Program-made: the position numbers and the translations under genes
Notes under the pieces: generated by a model
The model's input: only the letters and a program-made list of their open reading frames with translations
What the model was told of the DNA's origin: nothing
Databases searched by the model: none
Shown here: one piece after another, positions 11,768 to 25,000 of the stretch
Layout: every line of letters starts with the position of its first letter
Position numbering within the stretch: the stretch's first letter is position 1
NCBI GenBank assembly: GCA_933228895.1
Contig: OW121846.1
Span: 112,733,054 to 112,797,053, forward strand
Direction of reading: 5' to 3'
Source of the DNA: Platycnemis pennipes
Lineage: Eukaryota > Arthropoda > Insecta > Odonata > Platycnemididae
DNA: 64,000 bases

Positions 11768-13093
11768 TAGACTTGGGCCGATACAATAGCGAGTATTGGT
11801 ATCACGCACATGTTGTTCAGCATTTCCGCCTACATTCCAAGCTCATTTTCCAAAAACATAAAATTCCAATATCGTGGCATGCTCAAGTCTTATGACGTCA
11901 ATTCGCATTAGAAATTTTAAAATGAAGATGAAGGTGTTTGTTGCGTGCCTCCAATGTTGCCTACTTATGAAGAAAACCCAGTTTCTAATTGACTAGAATA
12001 ACGTAAACGAATATAAGTAAATATTTTAAATGTAAAGGATGTCATGGAAAAAGTACGATTCATATTATATCAAAATTTCCTTTTATTTGTGCATTCCATA
12101 TTGTTATGACAATCTCCAAAGTGACGCTGGCCTCTGCGACTCTAAGAAATGTGCCATTTTTCATCCTCACTGCAAAAACATGCCTCAAACGTAATTATTA
12201 ACAAAAAGTCTGGTACCTGCATTAAACGAAAGGCTAAATTATCTACATGCTGATATGCTCTCTATGAATTTCGCTTCTTCCTTATTTGGAGATATCAATC
12301 CTCAAAGTTGAGTTTATATATACTTTTTGCGTGAATAGTATACACAAAACATGCTATTTGGTCATATAGTCATCAATTGAGTGCACATTCACGCAAGGTA
12401 ACGTATGTATTTTTTGGGAGGGGTAATGATTGAAAAGGAAACTTTGTTACAATAAATTAATGCCAGCAATGAACTAACTTGATGGCAAGCATGATGGTCC
12501 CCTGGATGGTAAGCATCCCGCACAAACTTCTTCACCATAACCAGAGAAGGCCTAACCTGTTCAGCAAGTTTTCCTCACTACCATGTTCAGGATTTCGGGT
12601 CCCTACAAAAACGTGAAGTCCACTGTATTTGGGTGTACCTGCAGGTTTAGAGTTTCCTGAGCAAATGTTTTCAGAGACTGATGCTATGGTCCTGATAGAA
12701 GAACCCTCTTAATTGCTGAGCATGTTCAGCAGCCGTGCCAGTAATAAGTCAATGAGCAATACATTTAAATATGAGCATGCTCAGCAACTCTTATTTCTTC
12801 AAAAGAATTTTCAGTATTTACAATGCAAAAGGGCTTAGTATCTGAAATCTAATTCCAGTGATAATTGTAAGAGTAGCAAAATAAAAGAGTTGTCACAATG
12901 TCATTTCTCTCATTAATTATTCTTTTATAACTCTTTTGACTACTGTGTAGTTCACGAGAAGGAAAGCACTTATAAAATTTACCAAATTTTTTAGAAAAAT
13001 AAGTAAGGTATTGGCAAATAATACTATCGGTATCAACCACTGGTATCGAGGTATCAGTTTGGTATCGGAAAAAGTACTATTAGTACAAGTCTA
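11768..13093. mobile_element. hAT-type non-autonomous element, copy B (1326 bp), 8-bp duplications
   Basis: Exact GTTGAGAT duplications flank it (11760-11767 and 13094-13101). Termini TAGACTTGGGCCGATAC and (reverse complement) TAGACTTGTACTAATAGT are matched inverted repeats. The right-hand 730 bp is homologous to copy A at 4975-5663 in the same orientation. No transposase is readable, so mobilisation would need a related autonomous hAT. Confidence 0.85.
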
Positions 13094-13101
13094 GTTGAGA
13101 T

Positions 13102-16100
13102 GGAACATCAACTAACAGCAGCATTGATATTGAGTGAAATAACAAACTTTGTGAAATAATTTGGAAGTAAGTTTACCGATTTAAAAAAATCTTAAGATGA
13201 ACCATTGATTTTCCTTATTTTAGCAATCAAAAATTTTTTAGTGCACCTAGAATGTATGAGTAGCATTTCCATAGCATACAGCAGTGTCTTTCTTCCAAGA
13301 ATATTTATCAATTGATAAACTTTCTCAATGGTTCAACCCTTACAGGTGTTGGTCAATGATTGGTATTCTGGATAAATATATATGTATCAACCCTAAGCTA
13401 CCAAGGAGAATAGTTCCTTTTTCTTCTGGGAAATTGAACAAAAGAGGTCTTGCAGAAAACATTGCACTGAGCTAACATCCCAATATGATTTTAATTAAAG
13501 ATGGTCAGGTGAGGTGAACATTTTTTTGAATAATATAAATATACCATACACATGTAATTAGGAAAATGAATGTCTTGATGATGATTATGCTACATGACAA
13601 TTTATTTTTTGCCATCAATGGGCATCCTGTTTGGCATGAATAGCAAAAGTTAGGTGACACATTATCTTAACATGTTTGGATTAGCATTGAGCTGTGTCCT
13701 CACATAACTGTATGTTATACATTTGGTAACACATTTCATTCCTTACTTTTAACATTAACTTCTTCACATCAGCAGCCTTTTTAGATGAAAATAAGATTTT
13801 TTTTCAGGACTGCAATTAAATTTTGTTTTTTTTTTCACAAGCATCAAAATTTCATTATATCAGATACATTCCCATGCATTTGGGATATCCTTTACGTCAG
13901 AGCTGGCAAATTTTGTTTGAAATTAAAATTGACAAGCTACGAAAATGACAGATAAAGAAATACGATGCCACACACATACACACCATTTGATGACCACAAA
14001 AACAGCCAAAATGGTAGTTACCATACAAAATATGTCACATGGGAGATTACCCAAACTAATATTAACAAGGAAACCACAGGGTAGAAGAGAAAAAGAAAGA
14101 CCCAAAACAAGCTAGAGAGGAGGAATAGACAATTCAACATGAGAGAGATAACAACAAAAAGGCTCATGGTTAATGGGGGCATTTACTCGGAACCGAAACC
14201 ACAATTTTGTACACGAAAGTGTTAGATGAAAACGAAAAAAGAACTTTGGTGAAAAAATTAATCCTCTAACCACAACCATTCACTAACAAGTCAAAAATTA
14301 AAATAAGCAAAAGATGACGCCCACCTAAAAAACTGCCTTGATAACATTGACGTCATTTTTCTCCTGTCCTTGACTGCTTTTAGGGGAAGGGAAGGGAGTG
14401 GAGGGAGGTTCTTGGAAGGTTTTCTCGCACAGATCCTGTCGCAATCACTTCTATTGGCAGAGTCAGCTGTGTCCCCCCATTTGCGATAAGGCGAAGTAGC
14501 TTTGGGGGCTCAGTTGAGATTGGACGAAGTCAATGACGAAAGAGTTTGCACCACGTCCACTTTTCCAAAAGGGTTAAAAACTTTGGTTTTTCGCCGCTTA
14601 TAACTCAAGAAATATTTGACAGATCAAAAAATGGAAAAATACGCATCTTTTTATTTTACAAACTCAGATTCAATCAAATCAGATCCGGCAATAAAAAAAC
14701 ATGGTAAACTATTCAATTCATTCATTTAAGCAGTGTATTAAGATAGCATAAGTATAAGCTAAGAATCAGATAATATTGAAGAATTAAAAAACTGAAGAAA
14801 GAGATGCCTTGCCTTTTGAAGAGTTTTCTTCCATTTATAATTGAGGCCATCAACTTCCTGTTGGATAACTTTCAAATTTGGTTTGATTTCAAGGAAAAAA
14901 ACAGGATACTAAGATACCATAACATGCAAATCAAAATTTCTAAACATGCTTTACATTGGGACTGGATGAAAAGAATGTGCAAAACATAATTCATGCTCCT
15001 AAAGTTCTACAGCAACCATAACACATATTGTGCATTTTTTAGCCCAACTAGTTCCATGACAACCTTTTCCCAGAATCCAACATTTAATTAGGAGACTCAA
15101 TGACCATCTAAACAAAAGGAATAAGAACTTTTCCCAAAGGATATTTCAGCCAAGAATTAGCACAGTGCACACCACTGGACACACAGAGTGCTCAGTTAAC
15201 AATTTAAGGCTATACTGAATGAAAATGTACCTTACCCAAAGTGTAAATTTGGTAGTAAATTAATAAAAAAAGTTCTGAAGTTGCATTTTAAACCTTTTTG
15301 GTCTCAAAAAAATTATGATACACTTCTCACAGTACCATATTTCTTGGTCCATAGGATGCACTGAGATTTTTCAGCTTAGGATTAAGAAGAAAAAAATAAT
15401 CAATATCTGTTAATGTTTAACATTCATAGGGAGGAAATGGGAATGTCAAGTTCTCAAAAAAAAGCAACTTATAGTCATTATAAGTTATTCAGGGGAGGTG
15501 ACTGACATCTAAGGTTATTTGTGCCAATTAGGTTGGTGGGTAATTAGGTATGGGTAGGAGTTCTTCAGGGAATGTTGCAACGGAGGAGAGAAGCCTGGAG
15601 TTGGCATTGGCTGGCTCTTAATGAAAGTTGCCAACATGACCAAGGTCTAATATCCCACCTTACGGATGGAGCGCTACACTTTAAGTGCTCTCAACAGAGC
15701 ACCCAAGTAGGGACTGGTATGCCGCAGAAAAATCTCTACCACTTCTGGGATTCAAACTCAGGATTAGAGGACAGCCACCACCCCAACCCAAACATCTCCC
15801 AATGTACAGTTCTAGAAACAAATTATGAAAAGGATCACTGCCTCAATGCAGTATGTCATGAAAATAGACAAATGGGGACCTCCAAAGGCTTTTAAACACT
15901 TTATCTCAACCCTCTATCCACAAGACAGATTAATTAGAGTAATTTCTAAGTGAAAAAGCAAGCATTGTATGGGCCGAGAATTATGGTACTTTAAAGTAAT
16001 ACACACAATTTCACCTCTCATTCACTAACAAGAATAGGAAATTAGAAGAAATCCTCCCCATATAAGCAACGTTATGCATTTCTTGTATGCAATCCTATGC

Positions 16101-17343
16101 GTAAAAAACTCACTACTACTCAAAACAATATGATAAAAAACTTGCCCAGGCTAACACAATAAACCCTCACTAAATCAAAATGCATGCTAAATTACCAAGC
16201 ATGAAATACGTATGGGCCTAAGCCATTTACCTATAACCACAACCCCATCCTTTATCACCATATGTTGAGGCGTAATGATCCACTGTTGTACACATATATG
16301 TTCTTGCAACATTGTTGGAACTGGCACTGATTCCCAGAATTTTAGGAACAAGACCTAAGGTTAAAAGAAATATAAACATCCAACAGCATCAATATATAAT
16401 GATTTAAAATAAAGGAAATTAGTTAAATGAGCCATTTCATTGGATAGCAAAAAGAGCTTGCAGGAAAGACACCATTATTTACCAAGAAACTCATATTTTC
16501 CACAGTTAAAGAAATAGAGCACCACACCATTGTACCACATTTTAGCTAACACATAGATATCACGTTCAGAAGAGCTAAATTAGTTCAATTAATTGAGCTC
16601 TTCTGGATATGATCATTAATCAACACATTGGACTGAAATAACACATGTTTTCAAGCCAAAGCTTACAGTATATCTTCTTCAGCACCACAAAGTTTTTGGA
16701 AGGTAATAAACTGGTTTACAGAGGTATTAGAGGGCAACAATTCACTGACTTCTGTGAACTGTGGGTCTCCAAATAAAATAAGGCCAATTCAATTTGAAAA
16801 TTAGATAACTAATGAGTAATTTGCCGATTTTTTAAAAAATGAAGGGGATAGAGGAAGTTGTTTAATGTACAATGCCGAAAACCTGACTTGAAAGGGACGT
16901 CTAGTTTTGGAGGTAAAAATTTAGAAGTTGGTGAAATTTGACCTCTGCAAAAAAATAGTTCAGAAGTTCCCTGCGTGACATCACTTCTGCAGTCAAAATT
17001 CAGTCAGCCATAGCAATTTTACAAGCAAGTCCCATGGAATCTCGGTGGCATGTATATGGAGGGCAATGAAGCCACTGGTTAGTACTTCACAGTGGATTGC
17101 CGTAATACTGTCATTGTTTTCCTTTGAAAAGGCATATCTGTAGACAAATCCAGCAAAATATATTCTCCCTGGCCTCTCGAGTTGGTGAATCCTATCCTTT
17201 TTTCTGTGAATTTGGTGCTCACAAATATTAAAAAGAAAAGCACATAAAGTTGTGATTGATATCATTTTATCCCGGGGATAAAAAGCATAACAGTCATAAT
17301 TTTTTCAAACATTAGGAACGTAGGTTTTCGCAGCGGAATCCAT
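13102..17343. other. Spacer or intron; one possible SINE-like repeat, no supported gene
   Basis: No exon or transposase could be supported. At 15540-15790 the minus strand has a B-box-like GAGTTTGAATCCCAGAAG and the look of a dispersed SINE-related repeat. The minus frame at 16993-17265 (RIYFAGFVYRYAFSKENND) has protein-like composition but I do not recognise it. Confidence 0.3.
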
Positions 17344-17734
17344 CGTCGTCAGAGGCTTTCGGGTGCAGCTGCGTATAACGCGTTGTCAGTGGGCAAGCTT
17401 TCGCGGCCATTGCAGGACACATCATCAGGCAAGATAAAAATATATTGGGAAGTTGATGTTTTTATATCTCAGAAAAACAATGACACACCCGTTGGCACTG
17501 TGAGGGGGAAGGAAAGTTCACCGACCCCCCAAGGACAGGGCTAAGTGGCGGCCTACTTCTTACGTCATTCACCCCCTCCACTTCACAGTAAAGGGGGAGG
17601 GATGGAGAGATATAAAAACATCTACTTCCCAATATATTTTTATCTTGCCTGATGATGCGTCCTGCAATGGCCGCGAAAGCTTGCCCACTGACAACGCGTT
17701 ATACGCAGCTGCACCCGAAAGCCTCTGATGACGA
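17344..17734. repeat. 127-bp inverted repeat pair with hammerhead-like core
   Basis: 17344-17470 and 17607-17734 are near-perfect reverse complements with a spacer of about 136 bp. Each arm carries CTGATGA (plus copy 17649-17655), a GCG/CGC-closed stem and GAAA (17675-17678), the order of a hammerhead ribozyme core. The position directly before a Penelope-like fragment suggests a Penelope terminal repeat in inverted arrangement. Self-cleavage cannot be judged by eye. Confidence 0.6.
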
Positions 17735-17799
17735 TTTTCAAAAATTACTTTTGAATAATCATAGAGCCAACAATCAATTATAAAATAAAAGGTTTTTCC

Positions 17800-18203
17800 T
17801 TTCCCGCACTCACAGGGAACATTCTTGTTCCCTGTGAGTGAGGTCTACGCGGGAGAGACGGGCCCGCACCATAGAAACGTGGCTGAAGGAACATAAGTGC
17901 CACCTCCGCCTCGGACAGCCCGAGAAATCAGACATTGCAGAACACTGGACTGAATACAACAACACGGTGCGATTTGACGAAGCCAAGCAGCTCTGCTGGT
18001 CCAACAGTTTTTGGGATCGACTTATCAAGGAATCCATTGAAATTAGACTGGCAACGAACAATTTCAATAGAGATAATGGTTACTCCTTGAGCAACACCTG
18101 GAAACCCGTGCTCAAAACAATCCAGGAGAGCAGGCGTAAACACCAGCCGCACGCCAGCCAATCAGAGACGAGCTTCAACATGGACCGATCAGGAGTCACC
18201 TGA
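17800..18203 (+). pseudogene. Penelope-like element, GIY-YIG endonuclease C-terminal fragment
   Basis: Translation shows VYAGETG (17842 onward, GIY-YIG-type core), then after a +1 slip at GGGCCC the frame continues RTIETWLKEHKCHLRLGQPE, KSDIAEH, DRLIKESIEIRLATNNFNRD and NGYSLSNTWKPVLKTI. This is the ending typical of Penelope-like retroelement proteins (reverse transcriptase plus GIY-YIG nuclease). The RT domain is missing, so it is a 5'-truncated copy. A short inverted repeat (17809-17841, CTCACAGGGAAC/GTTCCCTGTGAG) sits at the 5' junction, as if an inversion took place during insertion. Confidence 0.75.
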
Positions 18204-18250
18204 CCCCGAAGGAACCCTATATAAACTGGCCAAAATTTCCTCCTCGACAC

Positions 18251-18298
18251 TCTCTGCCCTGAGGACGATGGCTGAGTCGGACATCGAAACGTCGGCAG
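18251..18298 (+). ncRNA. Hammerhead-ribozyme-like motif in Penelope 3' region
   Basis: Order of elements: CTGCC (stem I), CTGAGGA (18259-18265), GATG...CATC (stem II), GAAAC (18286-18290), GTC, GGCAG (stem I partner of CTGCC). This matches CUGANGA - stem II - GAAA with a minimal stem III, a form reported for Penelope-like elements. Seen: conserved core and two pairing stems. Inferred: ribozyme function. Confidence 0.5.
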
Positions 18299-18895
18299 CC
18301 CTGCAATCCCTGACCCGGTGGCGATCCCGAGAACTTCTCACGCAGTGCATTCGCCGGGAAAGTACGAAATCTTTCTCCAGCAGGTATATATTTAAACTGT
18401 AGTTCTAAGCATAGTTAAAGTTCTAATCATGAAGAATGAAAATGACTTTTTAACCAGATTTTATGAAATTTTTAAAATACAAGAACTGAACTTTTGGCTG
18501 ATGACTGGGATCATTTGTGCTGCATTGATTCAACAGTTTTACTATGATGGGTTTCTACAAAACAAAACTTATCATAACTTTTTTTTATTGAGTATAACTC
18601 ATAGAACCACCTCAAAATGTCATTCATGTTTCATATATTTTCATAAACTATGCCCTCCAACAGAGGAAAGTCATCATTGAAGAAAACAAGCAAAACATAA
18701 AAATAAAACAATACAATCTCTTTCCAATCTCAGTACAACCAGGCAAGCCTAAAATACCAACAAAATAAATGACAAAAGAAGATAATATTCTTCCCTTTTG
18801 ATTATACACTTATTAAATGATGAAAAGAAAAGTCCTAGGTTTGCGAGGATTGTTGCTATAATCAGGCTATATAACTTTCTAAGAAAAAAAAATAC

Positions 18896-19064
18896 CTTTG
18901 GTACATGAGCTTCCATCATCCACACCAATCCTTTCAGCAACTCTCAGTTCAATTTGGCGGTCATGGAAATCTGCTATCGACATCTCTCCTGCAATCACTG
19001 CTTTCTGCATATTTGTCAAACTCTGCTCCTGAAAGTTGCCCTGGTTGTCCATTCCATACTGAGC
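18896..19064 (-). CDS. ZUP1: ZUP1-like coding exon 4 (pre-protease helical region)
   Basis: 169 bases, acceptor TTTTAG|GCT and donor AAAG|GTATTT, phase 0 in and 1 out, 56 residues. AQYGMDNQGNFQEQSL and ADFHDRQIELR align by eye with the segment RQYGLDNSGG...FHRRKADMMES of vertebrate ZUP1, directly before the protease domain. VDDGSSCTK then corresponds to the linker FDDGKTKT. This is the last exon I can place; the next must begin with two bases of a split codon. Confidence 0.83.
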
Positions 19065-22000
19065 CTAAAATAAAATATGTTCACAAATATTACAACAACC
19101 AAGTCAATAATTAAATCATATTCTTATGACACAAAATAACAATATATGCAGAAACTTAATCATACAAAATCCACAGCACCAAAGATTTCAAGATCTGTAA
19201 CAATGATTTTCTTTAGAATGAGATTTTTTCTGAGAAAATTTTTATGTATATTTCTTCATTCGCTAACATTACTTTTTTCTGAGAAAATTTTTATGCATTA
19301 TTCTTGTTCACTAAACATTATTTTAGTTCTATCAGATTTCTCTGGCAAGGTGTTGTCAAATTAAGTGATCCATAAACCAGATTATATCCCTTTTTCAGGC
19401 TGTTCAAGTATTAACTGTGGACCTCTTAACATAATTTTTGTGCAGTCCTGTGATGATCCATGAAGCCTGATTAGTAAGTTACTCGCAATCGCCATCACCA
19501 CTACTCTCCTCAAGCTGCACTCCTTTTTAAAATTCTTTATATGAAGTTTTCCTGAATGATGGACAGCTTCTTCTCTCACTGGAAATACTGTACAGTGTTG
19601 CACACAATTTGATGTGCTTGACACTGCAAAACTTACACTTTCTTCCTCTCCTCCATTGTAACAATCACAACAGAGTGTTTGAGGGAGGGTTTTCAAAGAT
19701 ATGACATTACCAGAGAAGATTGAAAATTTTAAAGATAAATAATTTTCAAATGAGAAAGGAATAGGAATGGGATAGTAATGGAATGCATAATGGGATTGAA
19801 AAAACGAGTACAGAAGAACCTCTATTTTACGAAGTTGAAGAGACCCAAAAATTTGAGCTTTGTAAATCAGAGGGTTTGTAAATTGGAGGTTATCTTCCAC
19901 TAACTCCTCTTGTCTCCAGAACTTATGTGTCACCAAAACCAGCTGATCTCCAACAGTAGGAAATAGTTTTTGCGGTGACACTTCCATGCTCTGGCAACAC
20001 CTCTCACAGCATGGAGCAATGTCCATGGAGGCACATCATGCCCATAAAGAGGTTTGATCTGCTAAAACTACTAAAACTCTGCTGACAAGAATGCGGGGAT
20101 ACTTTCAAGGCAATTAAACACTATGCTGTACTCAACTTGTCAAATAGTTATGTTAGGGTTGAAATCAAACTAATTACTATAACAAAAAATAGTCATCTGC
20201 TCATTCTGGGAAAAAACAACAGATATTATGCGAAATTCTCTGTGTGCAGTGTATCTACATCAAATTGAAAGGATTTTAAAATTACACCTCAATTGTATTG
20301 ATTCGCTGTATAGCATAGGCGTTATTCCTAAGGCTAGGAGACTCACTTTAGTAAAAGTGAATGAAACAGCCATGAATTAAAAAAAACAGGTGAATATTTT
20401 TCTACAAATCTATAATGGTATGAACTTGGCTGCTGCAACTGAATTAAGTTCTTGTAGCTGTTCAGTTGGTAGATCTCAAAATAAGGGGAATAACTCATGA
20501 GAGAATTAACTCATCCCACGGAGTATTTTAAGCATATGCAGTTATGCATTAATTAACGAAAGGGGTATATTTAGTGCTAGTCGATTTGTGTTTAAAGAAG
20601 CCATTTTAACATGGGAAAGCCAGGGATGCATTTTAACTTTCAGGAAATTTCAAAACAAATTCCAACTGACCTAGTATATTTCAGTGAAAAGACCAGAAAA
20701 TGCCTTTTTTTGAAGAAAGCGTATCGCTTGAAATACATTTAATAATATTTCGCAGCTGATGAAAGTCAATCTTAGAAATTCACTCAGTTAATTTGAAATT
20801 CCCTCCTTTTTAAGATGCTTTCTAAAGTGCTGAAATCTAGCGGTGATTTGCAAGAACTATTTACTCCTGGCTATAGAAAGCGATCGGGATCTCAAAGTCG
20901 CGATCGCAAATTCTTACCTAACGACGTAAAACACTTCTAATGAAAAATTAAATAATCAAATTGCATCAAGATTTGAATACAAGTAATTTATTATTGCAAA
21001 ATTAGTATTTTTTAATGAAACTTAGCTCCACGACAGCTGCAGCAAAGAACTTCCTACGGGAATGCTATTTTCAAGTCAAAGGCTGAACATAGTTCTGAAT
21101 TGGGTCTGCAGCGGCTACCTTAAAGCTAATTTTAAATAATTCCAGAGAAAATATGGATCCTTTGTGACGACGAGTTAGGTATTCGCAATACACAAAATGA
21201 TAGAAATGGAATAGAAATTACCAAGCACTAATCCGATTATTTCATGAAGTGGGGCATTGTTTTCGAGAAGTAGGCATCGTGCCAATCATCTTTGAACATT
21301 TTTTCCTTGGATCATATAATTAGGATTGAATTGCGATTTGGATGATCAGTCTCTGGGATTTTTGCTACAGTTAGAGCACTTCAAAAAGCACTATGCTCAC
21401 ATCCGATTTTTCCACATTTTCCCATATTAAATACTTTTACCGAGGGCCCTCTGAACATGACCTATCTGGCTTCAGCTGCTCCTGTCGCGGTATACAGTGA
21501 TCGTTATTCCATTGTACTGAGTTCAGTGCTACAAAATCATTCCAAAAACTTCATAAAACAGAGGTCAATCACTCCTAGGGACCGGCCTCTCACTTCGTAA
21601 ATCAGTAAAATTGAGGTTTTGTAAAATAGAGGTCATTTTACATGGTTTTCCTATATACAAAGATCGGGACCGGCAGAATGGTTCGTAAATTGGTGTCATT
21701 TCGTAAATTAGAGGTTCGTAAAAAAGAGGTTCTACTGTATATAAAGGGTTGGGATGAGCAAGAATACAGTGATGCCTTAGGAGTACGGAGGTAAGAGGCA
21801 GTGGAAGCGTTGGCAACACTGCACACAGGATCATGACAGAGGCTTGAAGGTGCCTCGCACTTCCTGATAATTCCTCCCACTCACACTCCATTGGTTCTTC
21901 TCCGGTCACATGCTGTATAACTACTTCTCCTTTTTTCCTCCAAGTCAAGAACATTCTATAATGGACATTGCTAAAAAGAACCATAATTGACACCCTCATT

Positions 22001-25000
22001 GGCAGGTAAAAGGCTAAGGAAAACTGGAATTTAAACCAAATTTTTCCAATTGACTTTCTGTCTTGCTGATACAGCAGATGACATGGAGTAGTAACAGTCA
22101 TTCAATCCAATAGATTACTTACCCGAAGCATTTCAAACTCCCGTTGTTCTCGAAGCCGCCTCACTTCCTTCTCCTGCATCTCAATTTCTCGTGCAAGCAT
22201 ACGATCATGTAACGTTTCAGGTGAGTTAGGGGAGACACCAGCTATCAAAGAGAGGACAACAATTAAGTTAAATAACAGCAGAAGTATTTACTCATTAAGA
22301 ATGCCATTTCATGCCAGAAGTAATATAGGAACTGATTGATTTAAGATATTCACTTTCTCAAGGAAAACATGGTCTACACTTATTACTAGGGACCGGAAGA
22401 AATCCCATGCAGCGATAAATGCAAATTTTCTGCGAAAATTTGGGATAAAAGCTAAATATCTATGAAATTAGTAAATATGCTAAATGAGGTTATGAATACA
22501 AAAAACTAGTAGGAAATGGCAATAAAAATATCTTTACATGTTTTCTTAGTAAAATATCTCATTTTTATCCATTAAAATTATGAGAATTATCATATGAACC
22601 ATTAGCAGTGCCACTTTCATGGTGGAAATCGGCAATGATTACAGAAAACACCATATTTTGAGTGGCCGTTAAGTTAACATAATACGACAAAGCCGAGAGT
22701 AACACAAATCCAATTGTTCTTTCTCTGGATATTTAAATCTAAAATAAGTATAATTACCCAAAACTTCTTTTTATGCTGTAATGGACAACAGGTTTGATCT
22801 ATAGAGTAGATAATTAACCCTTTCGCGCCGGAGTTCAACGCAGGAAAATGCTTGCCTTCTCACGGGTTCCTCTAGAATATTTTTCCACTCCCTGTACGGA
22901 GCTCTCTTGAAGCAAGGCTTCGAGCAGGTATGTCTTTCCCCCGCTTTGGGACCGGACCCAGCGGGGTTCCCGACCCTTTCCTCGGCCACTGACCAGAGAT
23001 TATCTTCGCCCTTTTCCAAATGAGAACCCACCTCGGCTTCTGTCCGCGGTCAACTATTTTTTATTCAGTGATTTTTGTTAAATAAGTAATAGTAAGACTT
23101 TAACTGGGGGTTAATACACAAATGACTTCCTGTTGTTATAAATACCATTTAGAGATTTTAAACGAAATTCTAATGTTAATATTAAGATATTTAGACAATA
23201 GACATAATATCAATGGTTACAATAATAATTATTTCTGTTGTTTCGCAATAGAAGACGTCCGCGCATAATCCAACCATACCCGTGTTTTATATAAAAGCAC
23301 ATGCACTTTTTGGTGCTATACCTTCATCAGGAAATATTTTTATGTAAATATATTCGCAATGGTAGCGCGAGATAGATTTTTCTGCCTAGCAATTATTTAT
23401 TGTATCTCCCAATATTCCATCACGCACGCATGCGGTTTTCTTCTAGTTTTAACATAAATGATTACAACATAATTATCACTCTTAGCCACATTACACAGAA
23501 TAAATTTGAATGCTGAACACCAAAAAGATTCAGTTACAAGAAAGTAAACTTTATTGACTGCTAATAAATTAGCATAAACCATACCCTTCAGCGGGATTTT
23601 CAACCTATAATGTAGATATAATAGATTTCGCGGTATGTTGTGTGGTATTACCATTACAGTTGTTTTCCAATATATGTTCATAAACAAGTAAAACGGAGAG
23701 AAAAATATCGGTACTACCTTATCGTCAAATCATAAAAAAACATACGTCTTTGTTCCTTATTGCAATGAAAAATTCTCCAAAATCGATTTGAATCTCATTG
23801 ACAGGTGAACTCTGTTAATAATAACGTTAGAGTTCCGTTTAAAATTTCTAGAGATTCAAAAAAACATAAGGAATTAACTTCTGGAACTCAATTATGCGAT
23901 TTAGAAACAAATATGATTTTGGTTTTTCAAATGCATAAACAAAAAAGTGACCGCGAACAACTGCCGAGGGTGAGGCTCGCGCTGTGAAGAAGGGTCGAGA
24001 TAATCCCCGCCTCGAAGCCGAGGAAGGGTCTTCAGACCCGCGAGGAAGGGTCCTTTATGACACCTTGGACCTTTTCTGCCTACCTGACCCCAGCGACGTT
24101 TTAAGACGCCCTTCGTTCTCTTGCGTAGAAAAATCTGCGGCGTTTATAAACGGCCTTCGTTCACAGGAGTGAAAAATCTGCGGCGTTTATAAACGGCGTT
24201 CGTAGCGAAAGGGTTAATTATGCGTAGACTTATGCAGGAAGGTCAAACTATGCTGAAAAAAGACGTTGATGCCTGATCAGACTTTTTCACCATCATGATG
24301 ATCAAATATCACCTATCGAACTACGTAATGTCTGTAACTGGTGTTGGCGTTCCGAGCACCCATAATATGTCATCAACTGTTGTGAGCTTGGCAATGAGTC
24401 GCGGGTCGTCATGGGATTAAACCTGTCACGGCAACTGAAACGCGGAGAAACGCAAGCATGTCATCGGCTTACCGAAAATCCGCATAACTACGGATCCGTG
24501 TAACTCAGATCCATGTAAAGATGGGTTTATAGAAAAAAATAGTGAGAAATTAACATTAGCAGTGACTTAGCGCAAGTTTCAAGAACCCTACCGGCAATGG
24601 AAAAAATTAACGTGAAACCCATCTTAAGTTACGGAAAAGTAAGCGTAAGGATTGGTCAAATTTAATTAGCGTGATATTAACTTAAGGGCACAGTGCCGTA
24701 GTCACTTGTTTCAGCACCTTTCTTCAGTGTTTTGTTTATATTGGTCATGCATCATGGGAAGAAAACATCACGGGATGAAAAATATTCCATTGAAGTCTAC
24801 TTCTTTGTCCTCCAGATTTTACGGCAGTTTTCCTGCATTTATGACAAGATTTCCAGAATCTTTCAAACAGTGAATACTGAAGAATATGCTAAGCACTGTG
24901 CATTAGTGATTAGTTCTTAAAAAAATTGATAGATGGCATCCAGTCCACATTAATTTTTTCTATAAACACCCCATGGGCATTAGGTTAATTTCACGTTAAG

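Noticed and set aside
15572..15895. 107-codon plus-strand frame
   Set aside because: Lies in a probable dispersed repeat with a B-box-like sequence on the other strand; no protein family features.
16993..17265. 90-codon minus-strand frame considered as the next ZUP1 exon or a transposase
   Set aside because: Does not contain the protease motif and no flanking splice phase fits; family not recognised.
19382..20026. 214-codon minus-strand open frame
   Set aside because: Crosses the terminal repeat of the 19811-21737 element, has no domain features, and lies in an intron; chance.
21565..22101. 178-codon minus-strand open frame
   Set aside because: Runs through the other terminal repeat of the same element and its translation is just repeat motif (LIYEM, PIYEP); chance.
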